NCBI RefSeq assembly: GCF_003443735.1
Contig: NZ_CP031969.1
Coordinates: 4,774,001-4,838,000, forward strand
DNA: 64,000 nt
From: Streptomyces sp. CC0208
Lineage (GTDB): Bacteria > Actinomycetota > Actinomycetes > Streptomycetales > Streptomycetaceae
Direction: 5' to 3'
Shown here in pieces: positions 26,376 through 34,732 of the stretch. The position numbers and the translations under genes were made by a program. Below the pieces are notes generated by a model. That model saw only the letters and a program-made list of their open reading frames with translations, had not been told where the DNA came from and searched no databases. Each line of letters opens with the position of its first letter. Within the stretch, counting starts at the first letter, position 1.

Positions 26376-27215
26376 TTACTTGTTGGCGCCGAGCTCGATC
26401 GGAACGCCGACCAGGGAGCCGTACTCGGTCCAGGAGCCGTCGTAGTTCTTGACGTTCTCGACACCGAGCAGCTCGTGCAGCACGAACCAGGTCAGGGCCG
26501 AGCGCTCACCGATACGGCAGTACGCGATGGTGTCCTTGGCGAGGTCGACCTGCTCCTCGGCGTAGAGCTCCTTGAGCTCCTCGTCCGACTTGAAGGTGCC
26601 GTCGTCGTTGGCGTTCTTCGACCACGGGATGTTGCGCGCGGACGGGACGTGACCCGGACGCTGCGACTGCTCCTGCGGCAGGTGGGCCGGGGCGAGCAGC
26701 TTGCCGGAGAACTCGTCGGGGGACCGCACGTCCACCAGGTTCTGCGAGCCGATCGCGGCGACGACGTCGTCACGGAAGGCGCGGATGGACTTGTTCTGCG
26801 GCTTGGCCTTGTAGTCGGTCGTCGGGCGCTCGGGCACCTCTTCGACCAGCTCGCGGGCGTCCAGCTCCCACTTCTTGCGGCCGCCGTCGAGAAGCTTGAC
26901 GTTCTCGTGGCCGTACAGCTTGAAGTACCAGTAGGCGTAGGACGCGAACCAGTTGTTGTTGCCGCCGTAGAGGATCACCAGGGTGTCGTTGGCGATGCCC
27001 TTGGCCGACAGGAGCTTCTCGAAGCCCTCCTGGTCGACGAAGTCGCGGCGGACCGGGTCCTGCAGGTCCTTGGTCCAGTCGATGCGGATCGCGTTGCGGA
27101 TGTGGTTCTTCTCGTAGGCGGACGTGTCTTCGTCCACCTCCACGATCGCGATGTCGGGGTTGTCGAGGTTGGCCTCGACCCAGTCGGCATCGACAAGGAC
27201 GTCGCTGCGGCTCAT
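26376..27215 (-). CDS. cysA: Thiosulfate sulfurtransferase (rhodanese)
   Basis: The 279-residue enzyme has two rhodanese domains. The active Cys is in IAYCRIGERSALTW near residue 233, the CRxGxR loop of thiosulfate-type rhodaneses, and the N-terminal domain is the inactive structural copy. It transfers sulfane sulfur from thiosulfate to an acceptor. A 26-codon Cys-containing leader peptide lies upstream and DUF1416 downstream, so expression may respond to cysteine or sulfur supply. Confidence 0.93.
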   Translation of the reverse strand: MSRSDVLVDADWVEANLDNPDIAIVEVDEDTSAYEKNHIRNAIRIDWTKDLQDPVRRDFVDQEGFEKLLSAKGIANDTLVILYGGNNNWFASYAYWYFKLYGHENVKLLDGGRKKWELDARELVEEVPERPTTDYKAKPQNKSIRAFRDDVVAAIGSQNLVDVRSPDEFSGKLLAPAHLPQEQSQRPGHVPSARNIPWSKNANDDGTFKSDEELKELYAEEQVDLAKDTIAYCRIGERSALTWFVLHELLGVENVKNYDGSWTEYGSLVGVPIELGANK

Positions 27216-27324
27216 GCTCTTTCTCCTCCGGGGCAGTTGCGGCGGGGCGTGCGGAAGGGTGCGCGGGGCGCACGGATGCCTGGGAGTGCCAGGGCAGGGG
27301 GATGCGGAGGTCGGCGCCGTCCGC

Positions 27325-27405
27325 TCAGAAGGGGCGACAGAGCATGGCGGCGACGCGGCACAGGTCTACTGCCCGCCGCTTCGTGAGATCCGCCTGTCGC
27401 TTCAT
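27325..27405 (-). CDS. Cys-containing leader peptide of the sulfurtransferase operon
   Basis: A 26-codon frame begins MKRQADLTKRRAVD and contains LCRVAAMLCRPF before its TGA. It ends 110 bases before the cysA ATG. Short peptides with this LCR pattern precede sulfur-assimilation and sulfurtransferase genes across actinobacteria and are thought to sense cysteine supply through ribosome stalling. The two Cys codons near the end fit. The gap of 110 bases could hold alternative structures. Confidence 0.75.
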   Translation of the reverse strand: MKRQADLTKRRAVDLCRVAAMLCRPF

Positions 27406-27650
27406 GGCCTCGATCGTAGGGACGGACATACCGGCATGTCACCGGTGTGTCGCATGCTGAGATGCGATCGTCCGGGATGTGGGACCGGAAAGCCGCCCGA
27501 CCCGTGGTCCCACGGTTCCGGACGGCTGTAGCCCTCATCACATCTACGGTACGGACGTCACCGTCTCGCCTGTCGGACGCGCGGCGTCCGGCCTGTCGCT
27601 GGTCCGGCCTGCCGTTCGTCCGGGCTGTCGTTCGTCCTGCCCGGCTCGTC

Positions 27651-28379
27651 CTACCCGGCGAGCTTGACGTCCGAACCCTTCACCGCGATCTCCACACCGT
27701 TCGCACCCGCTTCCACCCTGTCGAGCTTGATACCGCCCGGCAGGCCCTCGATCTTCTGGTCGAAGTCGGCGACCGAACGGACGTCGGAGTCGGCGAGGGT
27801 GATGTTCCCGAAGCTCGGGATCGAGTCGGCGTGCACCCGCACGGTGTCGCCGTCGACGACGCTGACGGTGCTGAGCACGGAGATGGGCTTCTCCAGGGCG
27901 CTGAACTTGATGTCGACCTTGATCTTGCCGTTCCCGCCGTCGGAGAGGCCGACGACCTTGGCGGTGACACCCAGCGGAAGCTGGGCCTCCTGGGACCCCG
28001 CGGCCTTCAGCAGCTGGTCGTAGGCGATGGTCGCGGTCCCGGCGGCCGTGGTGGCGGTGGCGGAGCTGTAGTCGCCGGAGAACGCGACGCCCTTCATGGC
28101 GGCGTTCAGGTCGTCGATACGGATCGTGCCCCCGCTGGTCCCGGTGTCCGCGGCGTAGTCCTTCATCCCGACCTCGACGTCGTCGAGTTCACCGCCGGCC
28201 ACCTGGGTCAGGAACGGGAACCCCTTGATGTCCACGCTCGGCGTCGTGGTCAGCCCCTCCTGCGTCTTCAGCCGGTCCGCGACCTCACCCTCCGCGAAGT
28301 GGACCGCCAGACGGTCGGCGGCGACGAACAGCCCGCCGAGAATCACGGCGATGATCAGAAGTGTTCGCAGGGCGCGCAT
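27651..28379 (-). CDS. DUF2993 (LmeA-like) membrane-anchored lipid-binding protein
   Basis: The ATG at 28379 gives 242 residues with an N-terminal signal-anchor (TLLIIAVILGGLFVAA) followed by the DUF2993 domain: DRLKTQEGLTTTPSVDIKG, FPFLTQVAGGELDDVEV and a C-terminal repeated beta pattern. Mycobacterial LmeA binds phospholipid and helps lipomannan elongation. GGGGGA precedes the ATG. It is the intact relative of the frameshifted gene at 7900-9109. Confidence 0.85.
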   Translation of the reverse strand: MRALRTLLIIAVILGGLFVAADRLAVHFAEGEVADRLKTQEGLTTTPSVDIKGFPFLTQVAGGELDDVEVGMKDYAADTGTSGGTIRIDDLNAAMKGVAFSGDYSSATATTAAGTATIAYDQLLKAAGSQEAQLPLGVTAKVVGLSDGGNGKIKVDIKFSALEKPISVLSTVSVVDGDTVRVHADSIPSFGNITLADSDVRSVADFDQKIEGLPGGIKLDRVEAGANGVEIAVKGSDVKLAG

Positions 28380-28535
28380 ACGGTCGGTTCCCCCAGAGCG
28401 GCGGTGGTGGTGTCGACGGACGGGTGGCCGTCGAGCGTGAGAGTAGTCCCGTCGGGTAAGGGGACCGCGCGATTGTCGATCACCTGTGACAGGACGAGGA
28501 CGAGGACGCTGTCGGTGAGCTCGTGCCCGGCCCAA

Positions 28536-28980
28536 CGGGCCCTATTCCAGAGCCAGCACGAACGGGCCCTCGACCGGACGGCCGTACCGACAGCTCCGCC
28601 CCGGGAGACGCGGCCACCGGCGCCTGCCGCCCTGCCGCCCGGCCCCCGCCTGCCGCCCGCCGCCTGCCGATCCTGGGCCCCGCCGTCCGGCGTTGGCCGT
28701 CCGGCGTCTGCTGCCCGGCGTCGGCCGCCTGCTCCCGCGCCTGCTGCCCGGCGTCCGGCGTCCGGCGTCTGCCGCCTGCTGCCCCGCGTCTGCCGCCCGG
28801 CGCCCGCCGCCCGCCGATCCTGGGCCTGCCGCCCGGCGTTGGCCGTCCGGCGTCTGTTGCCTGCTGCCTGCCGCGCGGCGATTTTGGGCCCTGCTGGTCC
28901 GCTGCCCCGCTGCCCGGCGTCTGCCGCCCGCCGCCCGCCGTCCCGCATCTGCTGGCCGCCGCCCGCCGCCTGCCGCCCCC
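28536..28980. repeat. Degenerate GC-rich tandem repeat tract
   Basis: About 440 bases are built from variants of CTGCCGCCCGGC, GGCGTCTGCTGCC and CGTTGGCCGTCCGGCGTCTG. A longer unit beginning GCCGATCCTGGGCC recurs at about 28668 and 28815. All frames on both strands give Pro/Ala/Arg-rich low-complexity sequence, so no gene is called. It starts where an open minus-strand frame (ending VEGPFVLALE) stops, and could have replaced or eroded a gene. Confidence 0.7.
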
Positions 28981-28984
28981 GGAC

Positions 28985-29347
28985 TCAGTAGACGAGCGCC
29001 TGCGTCCCGTCGGTCAGTGCCTCCTGTACGAAGACCTGGGCCCCCGCGATCCGTACGCCCTCGATGACGTCCTTCTCCGTGATGTCCCGGCGGGCCGCAC
29101 ACTGGGTGCACAGGGTGAGCCGGCCGCCCACGAGGATCGAGTCGAGCAGGTCGGGCAGCGGGGCCGCGTGCGGGAGCTCGAACTCGGCGGCCCGCCCCGG
29201 CAGCGCGAACCACGCCGACTCCCCGGTCAGCCACAGCGAGACATCCACCCCGCTGGCCACGGCCACCGCCGCCACGGTGAACGCCTGCGAACAGCGCTCG
29301 GGGGCGTCGGCCCCGGCGGTCACCTTGATCACGAGCTTCTTCGCCAT
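28985..29347 (-). CDS. DsrE family protein
   Basis: The ATG at 29347 gives 120 residues (MAKKLVIKVTAGADAPERC) with the DsrE/F-like fold pattern and Cys pair CTQC near residue 85, plausible for sulfur transfer. TACGAT lies 6 bases before the ATG, so the transcript is probably leaderless. The rhodanese and MoaD-like genes are 2-5 kb away. The substrate is unknown. Confidence 0.85.
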   Translation of the reverse strand: MAKKLVIKVTAGADAPERCSQAFTVAAVAVASGVDVSLWLTGESAWFALPGRAAEFELPHAAPLPDLLDSILVGGRLTLCTQCAARRDITEKDVIEGVRIAGAQVFVQEALTDGTQALVY

Positions 29348-29353
29348 GGCCGA

Positions 29354-29359
29354 ATCGTA
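29354..29359 (-). promoter_or_regulatory. Candidate -10 element of leaderless dsrE-family gene
   Basis: TACGAT on the minus strand lies 6 bases before the ATG. Confidence 0.5.
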
Positions 29360-29450
29360 ACCAGCGCGGCTACAACTCCGGCCGTCGATCACGAGTCACC
29401 TGTGCGCGTGTATATGGCATGCGCGCTTCAGGTTGGGTGTGAGGGATGTC

Positions 29451-30230
29451 TTGCAAGTGCCCGAAGTAGCAGAAGAAACAGGGGAACCCGCCCTGGCGGC
29501 GGACTCGCCGGTGGGGGACCGGCCGCCGCGCCGCCGTGGACGGACCACGGCACTGATCGCCGGTGCCGCCGTGCTCGGTGTCGTCGCCGGCAGCTGTACC
29601 GGTTACCTGATCCAGGCCGACCGCGAGCCGACGAAGCTGTCCTCGCTCTCCCAGCCGACGCTCGTCCAGGCCAAGGGCCCGGCACCCGAGCCGCTCTCCG
29701 CCGCCCAGGACCGCCGGGTGAAGACCGACGGCGACCTGCGCAAGCTGCTGCTGAAGAAGCCGGCCGGGGCCAAGGGCGCGGACTGGGCGAGCAGTGACAG
29801 TTGGATGACGCTGGCCGACCTGGCGGAGCTGGGCGACAAGCCGGACGAGACGTTCAGCGACCTCGTCTCCGACGAGTTCCGCCGCGCGGCCGACACGGGC
29901 TGGGAGATCGGCGGCACGTACAGCGTGGAGGTCCGCCTGGTCCAGTTCCGGCAGGAGGAGGCGCTGAACGCCTCCGACTCGGCCCACGGCGAGGACTACT
30001 ACCAGGACTCCCAGGACGGAACGAAGAGCTGGGCGGTTCCGGGCAGCGACAACGGCATGGTGTACGTCCACACGAAGCCGGAGACCAAGCCGGGCTATCT
30101 GCCGCAGTACGACGCCAAGGCGGTCGCCTGGCGGGGGGACATTCTCATGCTGATCTTCGTCACGGACACCAAGCCCGTGCCGAAGGCGAAGATCATGGAT
30201 CTGGCGCAAAGGCAGGTGAGGAAGCTGTGA
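29451..30230 (+). CDS. Single-pass membrane protein, paralogue 1 of 3
   Basis: The TTG at 29451, with GAGGG 5 bases upstream, gives 259 residues: a 30-residue cytoplasmic tail, one membrane segment (TALIAGAAVLGVVAGSCTGYLI) and an extracellular domain of about 190 residues. The domain has FRRAADTGWEIGGTYSVEVRLVQF in the middle and GDILMLIFVTDTKP near the end. The next two genes have the same layout and matching blocks, so the three are paralogues. It overlaps gene 2 at GTGA. I do not recognise the domain. Confidence 0.82.
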   Translation: MQVPEVAEETGEPALAADSPVGDRPPRRRGRTTALIAGAAVLGVVAGSCTGYLIQADREPTKLSSLSQPTLVQAKGPAPEPLSAAQDRRVKTDGDLRKLLLKKPAGAKGADWASSDSWMTLADLAELGDKPDETFSDLVSDEFRRAADTGWEIGGTYSVEVRLVQFRQEEALNASDSAHGEDYYQDSQDGTKSWAVPGSDNGMVYVHTKPETKPGYLPQYDAKAVAWRGDILMLIFVTDTKPVPKAKIMDLAQRQVRKL

Positions 30231-31021
30231 GCGGGACCGAGCTCATCGCCTCCGGTGAATCGGGGGAGAAGCCGGTGCGCCGTGGCCGTATCGCCGCGGT
30301 GATCGGGTCCGTGGTGCTGGCCGTGGCGGTCCTCGCGGGGGTCGGCTACACCGTGATCACCGTCAACGGCGCCGACCGTGACGCGGGCGCGCCCGTGTGG
30401 ACGTTCCCGAAGGGCGGGGCCGACAAGGAGAAGGCGGCCGCAGCGAAGGGGCTGGCGTCGATGCTCGTGCCGTACGGCGCCGACGGGTGGAGCCGGGGGC
30501 CGGACATCGGGGAGTACGGGTACGACGCCCAGCTCAGCGGTGCCGAGGCCACGGCCCTGCGCAAGGAGTCGCTGACCGGGCTGCCCCGTAGTCAGCGCAA
30601 GGCGTTGGAGAAGCAGATCGACAAGCAGCGGCTCAGGGGCATCGCGATGCGCAGCTACCTGAGCACCGACGAGCTCTCCTCCGTCTACACGGACAAGGCA
30701 TCCACGGTGACCATCGAGCTCGCGCAGCTGGACAACAAGGTGGCGGCGCGGGGGATCACCGAGTACCAGAACGAGTTCCTCGACGCGCTCGGCGATGTCC
30801 TTCGTGACGGACCGCGGATCGAGGGCCACAAGGACGCCCGCTGCTTCCTGCTGCCGACGGACAAGGACGAGAAGCTGGACTCGATGTTCTGCGCGGCCCA
30901 GCAGGGCAACGTCCTGGTCGGTCTCACCGCGGACAGTCCCAAGCCGATGCAGCAGACAGGGATCGCGATGCTCCTGCGCGAACAGCTCGACCGCATCGCG
31001 GAACCGGGGGAGTCGGTATGA
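30227..31021 (+). CDS. Single-pass membrane protein, paralogue 2 of 3
   Basis: The GTG overlaps the previous stop and gives 264 residues: a basic tail, one membrane segment (AAVIGSVVLAVAVLAGVGYTVI) and an extracellular domain. Corresponding blocks are RGIAMRSYLS, TIELAQLD and GNVLVGLTADSPKP. Two Cys (ARCFLLPTD, SMFCAAQQ), absent from paralogues 1 and 3, could form a disulfide. It overlaps gene 3 at ATGA. Confidence 0.82.
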   Translation: MSGTELIASGESGEKPVRRGRIAAVIGSVVLAVAVLAGVGYTVITVNGADRDAGAPVWTFPKGGADKEKAAAAKGLASMLVPYGADGWSRGPDIGEYGYDAQLSGAEATALRKESLTGLPRSQRKALEKQIDKQRLRGIAMRSYLSTDELSSVYTDKASTVTIELAQLDNKVAARGITEYQNEFLDALGDVLRDGPRIEGHKDARCFLLPTDKDEKLDSMFCAAQQGNVLVGLTADSPKPMQQTGIAMLLREQLDRIAEPGESV

Positions 31022-32457
31022 CCGAGCAGACGGAAGAGAAGCCCACCGGCGCTGGTCCCGAGAAGGCCGGGGTGGCGGAGTCGGTCGGTGAGGCCGAAAG
31101 CTCGGCGCCGGAGACGACCGTTCCCGACGAGACGGACCAGTCCGCCCCGGCAAAGCCGGTCGGCGGCGCTGAGCAGGATCACCAACCGCCCGTGTCCGAG
31201 ACAGCGCTCCGGTCCGAGCCCACGCCGGCCCCGGCGGCCGCCGCGCCCGCGTCGGAATCGGTGCCCGCCCCCGAGCCGAAGCCCGCGCACGTGCCCGAGG
31301 CCGCGGCGGTGCTCGGGTCCGAGCCTGCGCCGGTCCCGGCAGCCGCACAGGCCGCGGGGTCGTTGCTGGCGGCCGCCTCGGCGTCGGCGCCCGCGTCCGC
31401 GCCGCAAGCCGTGCCCGCCCCCGAGCCGAAGCCCGTGCCTGTGCCCGAGTCCGCGGCGGTGCTTCGGTCCGAGCCTGCGCCGGTCCCGGCAGCCGCACAG
31501 GCCGCGGGGTCGTTGCTCCCGCCCGCGCCGGAGCCCGCACACGCGCCCGAGGCCCCCCACGTGCCCGGGACCGCGGCCACCCCGGATCCCACCCACACCC
31601 CAGCCCCCACCCCGGATCCCACCCACACCCCAGCCCCCACCCCGGATCCCACCCTCACCCCGGACCTCACCCTCACCCCAGCCCCCGCCCCCAAGACCCG
31701 CCGAGGCCTCCGAGCAACCCTCCGCTGGACCGCCGCCCTCCTCACCTTCGCCGCGTTCGGGGCCGGGAGTGCGTACGGGATCGCAGGGATGGAGCGGACG
31801 GACGTGCCGGGGTTGGGGACCGTGTCGGACGGGCGGTGGGTCTATCCGGTGTTGACGAAGGCGCCGTTGCCGTCCGGGAGCCCGGGGCCGCTCGCCAAGG
31901 AGAACAAGGCCGGCAGCCACTACGCCGATCTGCGGGCGCTCGTGCTGCCCGCACCCGAGGGAGCGACCGTCGACAAGGCGCTCGGCGGTACCGACGGCTG
32001 GCTGCCGACCAAGGACCTGCTCTCGGAGTACTCAGAGAAGGAGGACCGCGACGAGCTCGGGACGAAGCTCTCCGAGGACGGCCTGCGGCACATCGCGGCC
32101 CGCGGCTGGACCACCCCCGACGGCACGCACACCCGGATCTACCTGCTCCAGTTCGACACCGCGGCCGTCGTGGACGACCTGTTCGGCGAGGACATCGCCC
32201 CGTACGGCAGCCCTGGCTACGAACTGCGCGACGCCCCGGACTCCCGCTCCGACGAGGCCTTCCCGGACGCGGCCCGAATCCCCGACATCACCGCGTCCGT
32301 CTACGTCGAGTCGAAGCCGTACGGCAAGGAACAGGCCCGCCACGCCTACCTCGGCGTCGGCGACGTGATCGCCCTGGTCGTCCAGTCCCGCAAGGGCACC
32401 GCGAACCCCGTCCCCTTCCAGCAGACCGTGACTCTCCAGAGCCAGCTCCTGGGCTGA
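31018..32457 (+). CDS. Single-pass membrane protein with long Pro/Ala-rich tail, paralogue 3 of 3
   Basis: The 479-residue protein has a 230-residue cytoplasmic tail rich in Pro, Ala and Glu, one membrane segment (TLRWTAALLTFAAFGAGSAYG) and an extracellular domain of about 225 residues. Its blocks IAARGWTTPDGTHTRIYLLQFD, YVESKPYG and GDVIALVVQSRKG match the other two paralogues. The tail holds a 36-residue repeat (VPAPEPKP to AAQAAGSLL) present twice and a ten-residue TPDPTHTPAP repeat present three times. The three coupled genes suggest a membrane complex of related subunits. Confidence 0.82.
   Translation: MTEQTEEKPTGAGPEKAGVAESVGEAESSAPETTVPDETDQSAPAKPVGGAEQDHQPPVSETALRSEPTPAPAAAAPASESVPAPEPKPAHVPEAAAVLGSEPAPVPAAAQAAGSLLAAASASAPASAPQAVPAPEPKPVPVPESAAVLRSEPAPVPAAAQAAGSLLPPAPEPAHAPEAPHVPGTAATPDPTHTPAPTPDPTHTPAPTPDPTLTPDLTLTPAPAPKTRRGLRATLRWTAALLTFAAFGAGSAYGIAGMERTDVPGLGTVSDGRWVYPVLTKAPLPSGSPGPLAKENKAGSHYADLRALVLPAPEGATVDKALGGTDGWLPTKDLLSEYSEKEDRDELGTKLSEDGLRHIAARGWTTPDGTHTRIYLLQFDTAAVVDDLFGEDIAPYGSPGYELRDAPDSRSDEAFPDAARIPDITASVYVESKPYGKEQARHAYLGVGDVIALVVQSRKGTANPVPFQQTVTLQSQLLG
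31261..31517. repeat. 107-bp direct repeat inside the tail of paralogue 3
   Basis: Bases 31261-31367 and 31411-31517 are nearly the same, with only a few changes. They encode the duplicated VPAPEPKP...AAGSLL block. High identity indicates a recent duplication. Confidence 0.85.
31579..31668. repeat. 30-bp tandem repeat, three copies
   Basis: A 30-bp unit starting ACCCCGGATCCCACCC is repeated at 31579, 31609 and 31639 (the last copy diverges). It encodes TPDPTHTPAP in the Pro-rich tail. Confidence 0.8.
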
Positions 32458-32477
32458 GGAGACCCGCACGGCCCCCC

Positions 32478-32504
32478 GGGCCCCGGCCGCGTAAGCTGGG
32501 GCCC
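32478..32504 (+). terminator. Candidate hairpin after the three-paralogue operon
   Basis: GGGCCCC (32478-32484) pairs with GGGGCCC (32498-32504), 20 bases after the stop. There is no T-run. Confidence 0.4.
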
Positions 32505-32550
32505 GGCCCTGTGTACATGCACCGCACTCCGCTCATCCGAGGAGCACCCC

Positions 32551-32649
32551 GTGGAGATCTTCTTCGAAGCCCTGCTGGTCCTGGTCTGCGTCGGCGTTCT
32601 CGCCTTCGCCGGACTGACCGTGAAGAAGCTGTACCAGGGCCAGCGCTGA
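32551..32649 (+). CDS. 32-residue single-pass membrane protein
   Basis: A GTG preceded by GAGGAG begins MEIFFEALLVLVCVGVLAFA and ends TVKKLYQGQR. It is a single membrane helix with a basic C-terminus. I recall near-identical short frames at this place in other Streptomyces. It stops 23 bases before the nitrobindin-like gene. Function unknown. Confidence 0.7.
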   Translation: MEIFFEALLVLVCVGVLAFAGLTVKKLYQGQR

Positions 32650-32672
32650 TCCCCCTCTAGGAACCGCCACTC

Positions 32673-33248
32673 ATGATCGAGATCCCGTCCGACCTCCACA
32701 AGGACCTCGTCCCGCTCGCCTTCCTGCTCGGCAACTGGGCGGGCGCGGGCGTGCACGACTTCCCCGGCTCGGAGAAGTGCAACTTCGGCCAGGAGGTGAC
32801 CTTCGGCCACGACGGCCGGGACTTCCTGGAGTACGAGTCCCACACCTGGGTGCTGGACAACGACGGCAACAAGGTCCGCCCGCTGGAGAGCGAGCACGGC
32901 TTCTGGCGCATCGACGCCGACCGCAAGGTCGAGGTGACGATGGTCCGCGACGACGGCGTCGTAGAGATCTGGTACGGCGAGATGGCCGACCAGAAGCCGC
33001 AGATCGACCTGGTGACCGATGCCGTCGCGCGTACGGCCGCCTCGGGGCCGTACAGCGGTGGCAAGCGGCTCTACGGCTACGTCAAGAGCGACCTCATGTG
33101 GGTCGGCGAGAAGCAGACCCCCGAGGTCGAGCTGCGCCCCTACATGTCGGCCCACCTGAAGAAGGTCGTCACCCCGGAGGAGGTCGAGCGCTGGGCCAAG
33201 GCCCTGCCCGACGACATGCCGGACGACGGGATCGCCTTCTTCAAGTAG
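32673..33248 (+). CDS. Nitrobindin-like FABP-family heme protein
   Basis: The 191-residue protein has the GNWAGAG motif at residues 20-26 (nitrobindin GxWxGxG) and a C-terminal His in RPYMSAHLKK, positioned to bind heme as in nitrobindins. The domain is a single 10-strand barrel of normal length. Such proteins bind ferric heme and can isomerise peroxynitrite. It precedes the Fur-family gene nur. Confidence 0.88.
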   Translation: MIEIPSDLHKDLVPLAFLLGNWAGAGVHDFPGSEKCNFGQEVTFGHDGRDFLEYESHTWVLDNDGNKVRPLESEHGFWRIDADRKVEVTMVRDDGVVEIWYGEMADQKPQIDLVTDAVARTAASGPYSGGKRLYGYVKSDLMWVGEKQTPEVELRPYMSAHLKKVVTPEEVERWAKALPDDMPDDGIAFFK

Positions 33249-33303
33249 GTCCCGCCCCACAAGTAGGTCCCGCACTTCCGGCAGGTCCCGCACCGAGAGG
33301 TCC

Positions 33304-33309
33304 TAGACT
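33304..33309 (+). promoter_or_regulatory. Candidate -10 element of leaderless nur transcript
   Basis: TAGACT lies 7 bases before the GTG start of nur. Confidence 0.5.
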
Positions 33310-33316
33310 TCCCGGT

Positions 33317-33754
33317 GTGGTGAGCACCGACTGGAAGAGCGACCTCAGGCAGCGCGGCTACCGGCTGACGCCGCAGCGCCAGCTTGTCCTCGAAGCCGTG
33401 GACACCCTGGAGCACGCGACCCCCGACGCCATCCTCACGGAAGTGAAGAAGACGGCCTCGGGGGTCAACATTTCCACGGTCTACCGGACCCTGGAGCTCC
33501 TGGAGGAGCTCGGCCTGGTCAGCCACGCCCATCTCGGGCACGGGGCGCCGACGTACCACCTCGCCGACCGCCATCACCACATCCACCTGGTCTGCCGCGA
33601 CTGCGAGAACGTCATCGAGGCGGACATCAAGGTGGCCGCCGACTTCACCGCGAAGCTCCGGCAGGAGTTCGGCTTCGAGACCGACATGAAGCACTTCGCG
33701 ATCTTCGGCCGCTGCAAGGACTGCTCTCTCAAGGCTTCAACTACCGAGTCGTAG
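33317..33754 (+). CDS. nur: Nickel-responsive Fur-family regulator Nur
   Basis: The GTG at 33317 gives 145 residues (MVSTDWKSDLRQRGYRLTPQ), the length and N-terminus I recall for S. coelicolor Nur. The winged helix covers residues 1-80. The metal sites are in the segment HHHIHLVCRDC (about 90-100) and in the C-terminal FGRCKDC. Nur represses nickel uptake genes and affects superoxide dismutase choice in response to nickel. It is followed closely by ygfZ. Confidence 0.87.
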   Translation: MVSTDWKSDLRQRGYRLTPQRQLVLEAVDTLEHATPDAILTEVKKTASGVNISTVYRTLELLEELGLVSHAHLGHGAPTYHLADRHHHIHLVCRDCENVIEADIKVAADFTAKLRQEFGFETDMKHFAIFGRCKDCSLKASTTES

Positions 33755-33757
33755 GCT
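33752..33757 (+). promoter_or_regulatory. Candidate -10 element of leaderless ygfZ transcript
   Basis: TAGGCT overlaps the nur stop and lies 7 bases before the ATG at 33765. Confidence 0.5.
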
Positions 33758-33764
33758 TATGCGT

Positions 33765-34730
33765 ATGAAGAGCCCCCTGCTGTTCCTGCCCGGCGCCGTC
33801 CCCGCCGAGGGCGTGGACGAAGGCGTCGCCGCGCACTACGGCGACCTGTTCCGCGAACAGCGCGCCCTCGCCGGCGGCACCGGATTCGTCGACCTCTCGC
33901 ACCGCGGGGTCGTGTCCGTCACCGGCGACGACCGCCTGAGCTGGCTGCACCTGCTGCTCACCCAGCACGTCAGCGACCTCCCCACAGGCCAGGCCACCGA
34001 GGCGCTGATCCTCTCCGCGCACGGCCACATCGAACACGCGCTGTATCTCGTCGACGACGGCACGACGGTGTGGGCGCACGTCGAACCCGGCACCCAGGAC
34101 GCGCTGATCGCCTACCTGGAGTCGATGAAGTTCTTCTACCGCGTCGACGTCGCCGACCGCACCGGCGAGTTCGCGGTCGTCCACCTTCCCGCCGGTTCCA
34201 TCGCCGAGGTGCCGGAGGGGGTCGTCGTACGCGAGACGCCGTACGGCCGTGATCTGTTCCTGCCCCGCGCGGACCTGGAGTCGTACGCGGAGAAGTCCGG
34301 CCCCGCGGTCGGCCTGCTCGCCTACGAGGCGCTGCGCGTCGAGCACCACCGCCCCCGCCTCGGCTTCGAGACCGACCACCGCACCATCCCGCACGAGCTG
34401 GGCTGGATCGGTACCGCGGTGCACCTCCAGAAGGGCTGCTACCGCGGCCAGGAGACCGTGGCCCGCGTCCAGAACCTCGGCAAGCCGCCGCGGCGGCTGG
34501 TCTTCCTGCATCTGGACGGCAGCGAGGTGCACCTGCCGCCCGCGGGCGCCGACATCCGGCTCGCGGACGAGGGGCCCGACGGCCGCAAGATCGGTTTCGT
34601 GACGACGTCCGTACGGCACCACGAGCTCGGCCCGGTCGCGCTCGCGCTGGTCAAGCGGAACATCCCCCTGGACGCCCGGCTGATGGCCGACAGCACGGCG
34701 GCCGCCCAGGAGGCAGTCGTCGAGCCGTAG
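33765..34730 (+). CDS. ygfZ: Folate-binding YgfZ-family protein
   Basis: The 321-residue protein has the YgfZ/GcvT-like fold with the conserved KGCYRGQETVAR block near residue 230, whose Cys marks YgfZ. It assists iron-sulfur enzyme maintenance using folate. ATG 33765 is chosen over ATG 33759 because of the spacing to TAGGCT. It converges on dtd with a 2-base gap. Confidence 0.92.
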   Translation: MKSPLLFLPGAVPAEGVDEGVAAHYGDLFREQRALAGGTGFVDLSHRGVVSVTGDDRLSWLHLLLTQHVSDLPTGQATEALILSAHGHIEHALYLVDDGTTVWAHVEPGTQDALIAYLESMKFFYRVDVADRTGEFAVVHLPAGSIAEVPEGVVVRETPYGRDLFLPRADLESYAEKSGPAVGLLAYEALRVEHHRPRLGFETDHRTIPHELGWIGTAVHLQKGCYRGQETVARVQNLGKPPRRLVFLHLDGSEVHLPPAGADIRLADEGPDGRKIGFVTTSVRHHELGPVALALVKRNIPLDARLMADSTAAAQEAVVEP

Positions 34731-34732
34731 GC

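Noticed and set aside
27212..27541. A 109-codon minus-strand frame upstream of cysA
   Set aside because: It is Arg/Pro-rich without pattern and overlaps the better-supported leader peptide and the probable promoter.
28355..28948. Long minus-strand frames across the repeat tract
   Set aside because: The repeated part gives only Arg/Ala/Gly repeats in every frame; the one protein-like segment lacks a complete gene.
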